From JABMNT01 sp048262655 (GTDB lineage: Bacteria > Pseudomonadota > Alphaproteobacteria > Rhodospirillales > Casp-alpha2), in the NCBI GenBank assembly GCA_048262655.1, contig JBLXEY010000001.1, positions 806,001 through 870,000 of the forward strand: a DNA stretch of 64,000 bases, written 5' to 3'. Both the position numbers and the translations under genes were made by a program. The notes under the pieces are model-generated. The model saw only the letters and a list, made by a program, of their open reading frames with translations. It ran no database searches and was not told the DNA's origin. Below, in pieces: positions 43,248 to 50,462 of this stretch. Numbering within the stretch: the first letter of the stretch is position 1; the number at the start of each line of letters is the position of its first letter.

Positions 43248-44420
43248 CTATTCGGTTATCGCCAAAATTTTCTCAACAAGCTGGGTCCAGTAGGCGATCC
43301 CCAGTGGAATTATCTCATCATTAAAATCGTAGTGAGGGTTGTGGACCATGCAGCCCCCTTCTCCATCCCCATTTCCAATAAAGATATAGGCACCAGGTCG
43401 GGCTAAAAGCATGAAGGAGAAATCCTCTCCACCAAGTTGAGGAAGGCCGCGCGTGACCACATTTTCTGACCCCACCAGGTCACTGGCCGCTGAGCGTGCG
43501 ATCTCGGCTTCTGCCGCATGGTTTACCGTCGGTGGATATCGACGCTCGAACACGAACTCTGCCGTCGCGCCATGCGCCGCACAAATACCGTCGATAATGC
43601 GCTGCATCCGGGCTTCGACATGGTCTTGCATTTCGGTGCTGAAAGTCCGCACCGTTCCAGACAACTTGGCTTCATCCGGGATCACGTTATTCGCTGAACC
43701 CGCGTGGAATTGAGAAACGCCAACGACCACATGGTCCATTGGGTTAATCGTGCGGCTCACGATACTTTGCAACGCCGCGACAATTTCACTGGCGACCAAG
43801 ACCGGATCAACAGCCTGATGCGGCCACGCACCATGTCCGCCCACGCCGTTGACCGTTAAATAGAAACTGTCCGATGACGCCATCATTGCGCCCGGAACAA
43901 TTGCGAACTGACCAACCGGGTAGCCCGGCATGTTGTGCATGCCGTAAACGCCCTCAACGGGGAACAGGTCAAACAAGCCATCTTTGACCATTTCCCGACC
44001 ACCGCCCATGCCTTCTTCAGCCGGCTGAAAAATAAAATGCACGGTGCCATCAAAGTTTTTGGTTTCGGACAAATGGCGGGCTGCACCCAAAAGCATCGCC
44101 GTATGTCCATCATGACCACAGGCATGCATGCAGCCCTCAATCTTGGACTTATGACCAAAGGTATTTAGCTCGTCCATTACCAGACAATCCATATCGGCCC
44201 GCAAACCAATAGACCGGTCCGAGGTCCCACATTTGAGAGACCCCACAACGCCCGTCTTGGCGAGCCCCTGGTGGACGTCCAAACCCCAGGACTTAAGTTT
44301 CTCTGCAACCAATTCCGCCGTCCGCGTTTCTTCAAAACCGGGTTCCGGGTGCGCATGGATGTCCCGACGAACAGATTTAAATTCGGAATGAAGCGCTTGT
44401 ATTTTTTTGTCGATATGCAT
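43248..44420 (-). CDS. M20-family amidohydrolase (hippurate/acyl-amino acid hydrolase type)
   Basis: The 390-residue enzyme has the M20D metal-site motifs: DIHAHPEPGFEE, GLRADMDCL, HACGHDGHTAMLLG, PAEEGMGGG and the dimerisation-domain GVGGHGAWPHQAVDP, with a final metal ligand in HNPHYDFND. These enzymes remove acyl groups from N-acyl amino acids (hippurate, N-acetyl amino acids, IAA conjugates). It follows the dpp-like transporter operon by 97 nt on the same strand, which suggests that imported peptides or acyl-amino acids are cleaved by it. No signal peptide, so it is cytoplasmic. Confidence 0.9.
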   Translation of the reverse strand: MHIDKKIQALHSEFKSVRRDIHAHPEPGFEETRTAELVAEKLKSWGLDVHQGLAKTGVVGSLKCGTSDRSIGLRADMDCLVMDELNTFGHKSKIEGCMHACGHDGHTAMLLGAARHLSETKNFDGTVHFIFQPAEEGMGGGREMVKDGLFDLFPVEGVYGMHNMPGYPVGQFAIVPGAMMASSDSFYLTVNGVGGHGAWPHQAVDPVLVASEIVAALQSIVSRTINPMDHVVVGVSQFHAGSANNVIPDEAKLSGTVRTFSTEMQDHVEARMQRIIDGICAAHGATAEFVFERRYPPTVNHAAEAEIARSAASDLVGSENVVTRGLPQLGGEDFSFMLLARPGAYIFIGNGDGEGGCMVHNPHYDFNDEIIPLGIAYWTQLVEKILAITE

Positions 44421-44517
44421 GGATGAGTGCCTGATACAAAAAGGTTATGACGACTTAGATAGACAGATTAAGGTTAGCCCAATAAGGAAGCAAGCCAGTC
44501 ACTTCTTTGTCGGGAGG

Positions 44518-45498
44518 TCAGCCCGTATCTTCCGCAAAGTGACAAGCGACGTGCCGCCCAGCGATCTCGCGCAGCTTCGGGATGTCCGATTTGCAGATGT
44601 CTTTCGCATGGGGACAACGGCCATGAAACACGCAACCCGACGGCAAATCCATGGCCGATGGCACCTCACCCTCCATCCGCTCATGGGTCATTTGCGACCC
44701 GTCCATTTTCGGGATCGCACTCAGTAGAAGTTGCGTATAAGGGTGGCGTGGGCTTTTGAATAGGGTTTTGGTGTCGGCCAGTTCACAAACTACGCCCAGA
44801 TACATAACTGCAACGCGGGTTCCAAAATGTTCGACCACAGACAAATCATGCGTAATGAATAAATAGGTCAATCCCCGTTGATCGCGGGCATCCATCATGA
44901 CGTTTAGAACCTGTGCCTGAATGGAAACATCAAGCGCCGAAATCGGCTCGTCGGCAACAATGAATTCAGGATCAACCATCAAGGCACGAGCAATAGAAAT
45001 ACGCTGTCGCTGACCACCGGAAAACTCATGAGGGAAGCGCGTCAGCCAAGCGGTATTATTGCCAACGGATTCCATGACCTCGACGACTTTGTCATGGACC
45101 TCGCTATCGGATAAGTTGGGCCGATGGAATCGCAGCGGCTCCTCAAGGGTTTGGGTGATTGTCATGCGCGGGTTAAGCGACGCGTATGGGTTTTGAAAAA
45201 TCATCTGCATGCGCTGACGATAAGGCAGGCGAGACGCATCATTCATGTTATCAATACGATTTCCGTCGTAGGATATTTCACCAGAGGTTGGGTTTTCCAG
45301 CCCCATCACGGTCCGAGCTAACGTCGACTTTCCGCAGCCACTTTCGCCGACCAGGCAGAAGCTCTCGCCCTTGATGATCTCCAGAGATACACCATTAATC
45401 GCGTTCACGACTTGCCCTTTACCACTTAGCAATCCATCCGAGGTCAATCGAAACCGCTTGCGAACATTTTGAACATTAACCAGTGATCCTTGCGTCAT
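44518..45498 (-). CDS. dppF: Oligopeptide/dipeptide ABC transporter ATPase (DppF-like)
   Basis: The 326-residue ATPase has Walker A GESGCGKST, Q-loop MIFQNPYASLNP, signature FSGGQRQRISIARAL, Walker B IVADEPISALD and the C-terminal oligopeptide ATPase extension with SGCVFHGRCPHA and further cysteines that bind an iron-sulphur cluster in the family. It pairs with DppD to drive substrate import. It overlaps dppD by 4 nt and is the last transporter gene of the operon. Confidence 0.9.
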   Translation of the reverse strand: MTQGSLVNVQNVRKRFRLTSDGLLSGKGQVVNAINGVSLEIIKGESFCLVGESGCGKSTLARTVMGLENPTSGEISYDGNRIDNMNDASRLPYRQRMQMIFQNPYASLNPRMTITQTLEEPLRFHRPNLSDSEVHDKVVEVMESVGNNTAWLTRFPHEFSGGQRQRISIARALMVDPEFIVADEPISALDVSIQAQVLNVMMDARDQRGLTYLFITHDLSVVEHFGTRVAVMYLGVVCELADTKTLFKSPRHPYTQLLLSAIPKMDGSQMTHERMEGEVPSAMDLPSGCVFHGRCPHAKDICKSDIPKLREIAGRHVACHFAEDTG

Positions 45499-46469
45499 GA
45501 GGCGTCGTCCAGTTTTTCCGCATGGTGACAGGCCACCAGATGACCTTCCACGTGACGGGGTTCAGGAACCCGTGTTCTGCATTTTTCATCGGCATGGGCA
45601 CAACGCGGATTGAAGGCACAGCCCGGCGGTATGTCGTCCAGCGTCGGCATAGAGCCAGGTATTTGATAGAGGCGCGCGCCGGGTTCATTCTGCTGAGGCA
45701 AAGCCTTAATGAGGCCCCGCGTATAGGGATGTTTAGGGGCTTCTATTAACGACTGCGTTGGCCCCTGTTCGGCCAACCTTCCAGCGTAGAGCACGCAGAC
45801 CTTTTGTGTCACTTGAGATACGACGGCCAGATCATGCGTAATCAACATCAAGGCAACGTTATGATCCCGACATAAAGTGAGCATCAGCCCCATGATTTCT
45901 GCCTGAATGGTCACATCAAGAGCCGTCGTCGGCTCGTCCGCAATAATAACCGCAGGATCTGTCAGCAAGGCGATGGCGATCACCACGCGCTGGCGCATAC
46001 CACCGGACAACTGATGCGGATAATTCTCGAAACGCTCGTCCGGTGACGGGATTTTAACCTCGCCTAATTTTGCGATGGCTAAACGCTTGGCTTCTTCATC
46101 CGAAATATCGCGATGGGCTTTCAGGCATTCGACCATTTGTGTGCCCACCGTCAGCACAGGATTAAGCGTCATCATCGGATCTTGGAAAATCATACTGATC
46201 CGATTGCCCCGAATGTGGCGCATCTCTTCATCAGATATTTTTGCCAGATCCTGTCCATCGAAAATTACTTCGCCACCCGAAATACGACCGGGCCGGGCGA
46301 TCAACTTTAGAATTGAAAACGCCGCAACAGATTTTCCGGCACCACTTTCACCAACAATCCCCAATCGTTCACCTCGGTCCAGATCAAAACTCAGCCCGTG
46401 GATCGCCTGCAAGGTTTTCCGGCCCAAGGGGAATTGCACTTCCAGATCTTTGACTTCCAATAATGCCAT
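45495..46469 (-). CDS. dppD: Oligopeptide/dipeptide ABC transporter ATPase (DppD-like)
   Basis: The 324-residue ATPase has Walker A GESGAGKSV, Q-loop MIFQDPMMTLNP, signature LSGGMRQRVVIAIAL and Walker B IIADEPTTALD, with the same cysteine-containing tail (GCAFNPRCAHADEKC). It is the partner of DppF. Its ATG is one base after the dppC stop (gap 1 nt), and its stop overlaps dppF, so the operon is tightly coupled. Confidence 0.9.
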   Translation of the reverse strand: MALLEVKDLEVQFPLGRKTLQAIHGLSFDLDRGERLGIVGESGAGKSVAAFSILKLIARPGRISGGEVIFDGQDLAKISDEEMRHIRGNRISMIFQDPMMTLNPVLTVGTQMVECLKAHRDISDEEAKRLAIAKLGEVKIPSPDERFENYPHQLSGGMRQRVVIAIALLTDPAVIIADEPTTALDVTIQAEIMGLMLTLCRDHNVALMLITHDLAVVSQVTQKVCVLYAGRLAEQGPTQSLIEAPKHPYTRGLIKALPQQNEPGARLYQIPGSMPTLDDIPPGCAFNPRCAHADEKCRTRVPEPRHVEGHLVACHHAEKLDDAS

Positions 46470-46470
46470 G

Positions 46471-47391
46471 TCAGTCCTTATAGAGCCTGGGGTTCAATAC
46501 GTCGCGCAACCAATCGCCCAATAAATTGACACTTAAAATCAAAGCCACCAGAACCAGACTGGGGATCACCGTAATCCACCAGGAGCCGGAAAAAATAAAC
46601 TCGAACCCGGAACTGATAAGGGAGCCAAGAGATGGTTTATTGACCGGCATACCAAGTCCAAGAAACGACAGGGCTGCCTCTGAAATGATGGCGTTGGCGA
46701 TCTGCACTGTTGAGATGACGAGTATCGGCGACAGTGTATTTGGCAACACATGGCGAAACATGACCCGCCAGCGCGGCAGGCCAATAACCCGCGCTGCATC
46801 AACATATTCTTTGCTGCGTTCTGCCAAGACAGACGCTCTTACCGTACGCGCATACTGAGGCCATTCAGCAATACCGATCACAAGCACCAAAACAAGTATC
46901 GCGACATTCCCATAGATCTCGGTACCGAAAGACGCCTTAAAAAGCGCCGAGGCTATAATCGCAACCATTAACGTCGAAAGAGATAATTGAATGTCGGCCA
47001 ACCGCATGAAAAAGCTGTCGATACGCCCGCCCAAATATCCGGAAATCAAGCCAATGGAGACACCTAAAACAATTTGCAGGGCAACCGCGCAAAACCCGAT
47101 AATAAGCGAAATTCGGGTACCATATAAAATCGTCGACAACAGATCCCGACCTTGCGCATCGGTGCCGAACCAGAACCGCTCATCCGCTTCCCCGCCTTGC
47201 CAGATCGGTGGCAACTCCGAATCCATCAAATCAATTTGCATGGGATCATACGGATCGAAGGGCGCGATCAATGGTGCCGCAAAAGCACAAAAAACAAAGA
47301 ACAAAAAGAGCGCCAAACTGGCCTGCGCGACACGATCTTTGCTAAATCGGTAGACGAAGTCGGAACCCATAAAGAGCCTTAAGCTGTTCAT
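46471..47391 (-). CDS. dppC: ABC transporter permease (DppC-like)
   Basis: The 306-residue inner-membrane protein has the DppC/OppC N-terminal loop (DPYDPMQIDLMDSELPP) and an extracytoplasmic WFGTDAQGRDLLSTILYGTR motif typical of the OppC_N domain, then BPD permease helices and the EAA loop region IGLPRWRVMFRHVLPN. Its start overlaps the dppB stop by 1 nt. It forms the channel with DppB. Confidence 0.9.
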   Translation of the reverse strand: MNSLRLFMGSDFVYRFSKDRVAQASLALFLFFVFCAFAAPLIAPFDPYDPMQIDLMDSELPPIWQGGEADERFWFGTDAQGRDLLSTILYGTRISLIIGFCAVALQIVLGVSIGLISGYLGGRIDSFFMRLADIQLSLSTLMVAIIASALFKASFGTEIYGNVAILVLVLVIGIAEWPQYARTVRASVLAERSKEYVDAARVIGLPRWRVMFRHVLPNTLSPILVISTVQIANAIISEAALSFLGLGMPVNKPSLGSLISSGFEFIFSGSWWITVIPSLVLVALILSVNLLGDWLRDVLNPRLYKD

Positions 47392-48371
47392 TATTTTTGC
47401 CCCACAAGTCGAACCGTGGGGTTTACAAGGGTGTAGATCAAATCAACAACTGTATTGGTCACGACAAAAATCAAACCAACAACAATGATATACGCGATGA
47501 TCAAAGGTGTATCGACTCGGTTGATTGCTTCAAGAAAAACGAAGCCCATCCCTGGCCATTGAAAAACTCGCTCCGTCAAAATGGTATAGGCGATCATTGT
47601 GCCAATCTGCACACCACCGACGGTAATCACCGGCAGCAGTGTATTTTTCAAGGCATGTAAAAACCAAACGCGTTTGGTGTGTAGCCCTTTTGCCCAAGCG
47701 AAACGAATATATTCCGTTTCCAACACCTCCATCATTTCTGATCGGATCAAGCGGATAAAAAGCGGCAACATGATCGACGCCAATGATATGCTGGGAAGCA
47801 CCAAATGGGCCAGTCCATCGGCCGTTAAAAAACCGGTCGACCAACCGCCAATTTCTACCGTATCACCCCGTCCATACGAAGGCATCCAGCCAAGCTCGAC
47901 CGAAAAAATAGTGATCAGGAAAATCGCCGTAAGAAACACCGGTATCGATATACCGACGATGCTTAATGTCATGATGACGCGCGACAGAAAACCTTTTGGA
48001 TTGATTGCACAATAAACACCAATCGGAATTGAGAAAAAGATGATGATGATCGTGGCACCAAGAACCAGCTCCATAGTTGCCTGAAACTTGTCACTGATCA
48101 CCTGCAAGGCCGGTTTCTTAAAAAAGTAGGAGTTACCGAGATCAAGTTGCACAGCCTTCGAAACGAAGCGGACATACTGGGTAAAGAATGGATCATTCAG
48201 GCCCATTTCTTCGCGCAATTCGTTGCGCACCTCTTCGGAAACCGACTGGCCGACCAATTCGCGCAAGGGATCGCCAAGGTTATCCTGAATCGAAAATCCG
48301 ATCAGGGATATCACAAACATAACAATCGATGCCTGAACCAGTCGTCTAATGGCGAACTGTATGTATTCCAT
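47391..48371 (-). CDS. dppB: ABC transporter permease (DppB-like)
   Basis: The 326-residue protein starts FAIRRLVQASIVMFVISLIGF, as in DppB/OppB, then has the large periplasmic loop, and the EAA motif region FAWAKGLHTKRVWFLHALKN. About six transmembrane segments are seen. The start at 48371 follows GGGG by 9 nt; the frame is open 25 codons upstream but with no site. Coupled with dppC. The binding-protein gene lies 101 nt upstream. Confidence 0.9.
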   Translation of the reverse strand: MEYIQFAIRRLVQASIVMFVISLIGFSIQDNLGDPLRELVGQSVSEEVRNELREEMGLNDPFFTQYVRFVSKAVQLDLGNSYFFKKPALQVISDKFQATMELVLGATIIIIFFSIPIGVYCAINPKGFLSRVIMTLSIVGISIPVFLTAIFLITIFSVELGWMPSYGRGDTVEIGGWSTGFLTADGLAHLVLPSISLASIMLPLFIRLIRSEMMEVLETEYIRFAWAKGLHTKRVWFLHALKNTLLPVITVGGVQIGTMIAYTILTERVFQWPGMGFVFLEAINRVDTPLIIAYIIVVGLIFVVTNTVVDLIYTLVNPTVRLVGQK

Positions 48372-48472
48372 CGGCTTTATCCCCAAAACCGCAACAAATC
48401 TTGACCCGAACGTTACAGGGCCACCGTTTCCGATGGCCCCGAGCACACGCTAACGTTCAAGCCATATCGCGT

Positions 48473-50041
48473 TTACTGAATGACCAGGTCACCCAGATAC
48501 GGGAAGTTCATGACATTGACAACATCGCCAATCATCACGCCCTTTCTGGCACCCCACGCAAGGTTCTGCCAATGCAACGGTACGAAGCCAGCATCGTCGT
48601 AGATGATTTTTTCAATCATCTGCAAAGACTTTGCCCGCGCATTGTCGTCGGTCATTTTCAACGTCTCTACGGTCATTGAATCAACCTTGGCATTCGAATA
48701 GTTGCCACTGTTGTACTGGCCACGCCCTGTTTCCGCATTCGGAGTCATTGACAAAAACTCGTAGAAATTCGCAGAATCTTCCGTGTCCGAATGCCAGCCA
48801 ATCATCATGATATCCGCCGCACGCTCGTCGAACTTCGGCCAGTACTGGGCCTTTGGCATGGTTTTCAGGTCAACCTTGATTTTGATCTTGGCAAGCATTC
48901 CGGCAACCGCTTCAGCAATTTTGGCATCGTTCACATAGCGGTTGTTTGGCGCCATCATGGTGACCGAGAAACCCGCTTCCTGGCCGGCTTCTTTCATCAA
49001 CGCCTGCGCCTTCTTGAGGTCATAGCGTGGGGTCAGTGATGGGTTATAACCCAAGTACCCTTTTGGACTCATTTGCCCAGCCGTTGTCGCAAAACCCTTC
49101 ATGATTTTTTTGACAATCGCATCATTATTCACTGCGTGAACAATCGCTTGTCGCACCCGAGCGTCTTTAAACTGGGGCACACGCTGCTGATTGAGTTGGA
49201 AGGTAATGATCCGGGTACCGCCCATCGTCACGAGATGAGTGTTGGACCCTTTTTCCACACGCGCCAAGTCGGTAGGTGGAACCGGCGCAATGAAATCAAC
49301 ATCACCGGAAAGCAAGGCAGCGACGCGCGTTGGCGCTTCCTTAATCGGCGTGAAGATAATCTCACTCACGTTACCTTTGGAATTTTTATCCCAGTAATCG
49401 GCAAAACGACGAAAGTCAATCCGCACCCCCTGCTCGCGCTGAATAACAATAAAGGGTCCCGTGCCAGAGGCATGAGTGGAAGCGAACGCATTGCCATGTT
49501 TTATGATGGCGTCTTTTGGATTGCCGTTAAAATCAGTACCCGTATAAAACTGGCTATCCATCGGGAAAATATACGTCGCATTATGCATGACCAGCGGAAA
49601 CGGGCCATCGGTGATGACATCGACCGTCAATGCGTTAACAATATTCATTTCCTTAAACGGTGCAAAAATCCCTTTGAAGTCGGGACTTCCCTTAAGCCGG
49701 TCAAATGTCCACTTAACGTCAGCTGCCGTCAGGGTGTTTCCAGAATGAAATTTAACGCCACTGCGCAGATAAAACCGCATTGTTGTGTCATTAACGCGCT
49801 CCCATTTTTCAGCAAGACGCCCCTCAAATCCCAGGTCTTTTGTCCAGCGAACCAGCGGGTCAAAAACCATGTGCGACAATTGCAAGGTACCACCGGACAA
49901 TTGCTCATGCGGGTCCAGTGAAACCGGGTCCGCGTCATAGGCCATCTTTAAAACTTTGGCGGATGCGCCGCCGACAGGGGTCATGGCAAGGACAGCCGCC
50001 GTTGCAGCCATGGTTGCCCAACCAAATAATCGATTTTTCAT
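48473..50041 (-). CDS. Family 5 (DppA/OppA-type) ABC transporter binding protein
   Basis: The 522-residue periplasmic protein has a signal peptide (cleavage after GGASA, residue 28) and the family 5 pattern AYDADPVSLDPHEQL, WERVNDTTMRFYLRSGVKFHSG and YLGYNPSLTPRYDLKKAQALMKEAG. These proteins bind di- or oligopeptides, glutathione, nickel or acylated amino acids. GGAG precedes the ATG at 50041 by 7 nt. It leads the operon binding protein-dppB-dppC-dppD-dppF, followed by an M20 hydrolase, so N-acyl amino acids or small peptides are the likely cargo. Confidence 0.9.
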   Translation of the reverse strand: MKNRLFGWATMAATAAVLAMTPVGGASAKVLKMAYDADPVSLDPHEQLSGGTLQLSHMVFDPLVRWTKDLGFEGRLAEKWERVNDTTMRFYLRSGVKFHSGNTLTAADVKWTFDRLKGSPDFKGIFAPFKEMNIVNALTVDVITDGPFPLVMHNATYIFPMDSQFYTGTDFNGNPKDAIIKHGNAFASTHASGTGPFIVIQREQGVRIDFRRFADYWDKNSKGNVSEIIFTPIKEAPTRVAALLSGDVDFIAPVPPTDLARVEKGSNTHLVTMGGTRIITFQLNQQRVPQFKDARVRQAIVHAVNNDAIVKKIMKGFATTAGQMSPKGYLGYNPSLTPRYDLKKAQALMKEAGQEAGFSVTMMAPNNRYVNDAKIAEAVAGMLAKIKIKVDLKTMPKAQYWPKFDERAADIMMIGWHSDTEDSANFYEFLSMTPNAETGRGQYNSGNYSNAKVDSMTVETLKMTDDNARAKSLQMIEKIIYDDAGFVPLHWQNLAWGARKGVMIGDVVNVMNFPYLGDLVIQ

Positions 50042-50164
50042 AAGTTTTCTCCACCGAGTATTAAGCAGTATTGCTGTTTTTGTTTTTATAAATATCTTCA
50101 TTTCGGGACCTCTGACGTGTTCAATCGGTCCTGAATCGACGTTGATTAAGAAAGTATTCAAACC

Positions 50165-50182
50165 CTTGCCCTAAAGGGCAAG
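50165..50182. promoter_or_regulatory. Perfect 7-bp inverted repeat upstream of dpp-like operon
   Basis: CTTGCCC and GGGCAAG flank a 4-nt loop, followed on the + strand by a T-rich CGCTTTCTTTT. No + strand gene ends here, so an intrinsic terminator has no obvious target. It lies 124 nt upstream of the binding-protein start and could be an operator or a leader hairpin. Confidence 0.35.
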
Positions 50183-50260
50183 CGCTTTCTTTTCAACCAC
50201 TGGTTATCTGGCCTTCCTAAAACGCTCGACGTCTGATCCATTGCCTTGTAAAATAGGCAG

Positions 50261-50398
50261 ATGCAAAGGACATGGCCCATTACTCTAGGACTCGCCGCCG
50301 GTTTCGGTGGTCTTGTTGTGCTGAGCTGGGACAGCGTTATTCAGACACATATGATCCGTCTTATTGATGCCAGCATCTGGTCTTCTTTTTGTTTTTAG
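50261..50398 (+). CDS. Possible 45-residue membrane mini-protein
   Basis: An ATG-started frame of 45 codons with one hydrophobic stretch (ITLGLAAGFGGLVVLSW) and positively charged residue before it, consistent with a single membrane helix. An AGG is present only 3 nt before the ATG, which is poor. It lies 64 nt upstream of the helicase gene. It may be real or chance; I know no family. Confidence 0.25.
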   Translation: MQRTWPITLGLAAGFGGLVVLSWDSVIQTHMIRLIDASIWSSFCF

Positions 50399-50462
50399 CT
50401 TTACCTGATCGATTCCTGCGCATTGATCTTGATAAGCCATTGCAGGCGGTATACTGAGCTTC

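Larger units (their letters stand above)
50042..50462. other. 421-nt divergent region between the dpp-like operon and helicase gene
   Basis: Holds both divergent promoters. It includes an inverted repeat CTTGCCC-TAAA-GGGCAAG (50165-50182) and a possible 45-codon frame (50261-50398, listed separately). No RNA gene is recognised. Confidence 0.5.

Noticed and set aside
49073..49921. 282-codon + strand frame inside the Dpp-like binding-protein gene
   Set aside because: Fully antisense to a confident gene; composition reflects the opposite coding strand.
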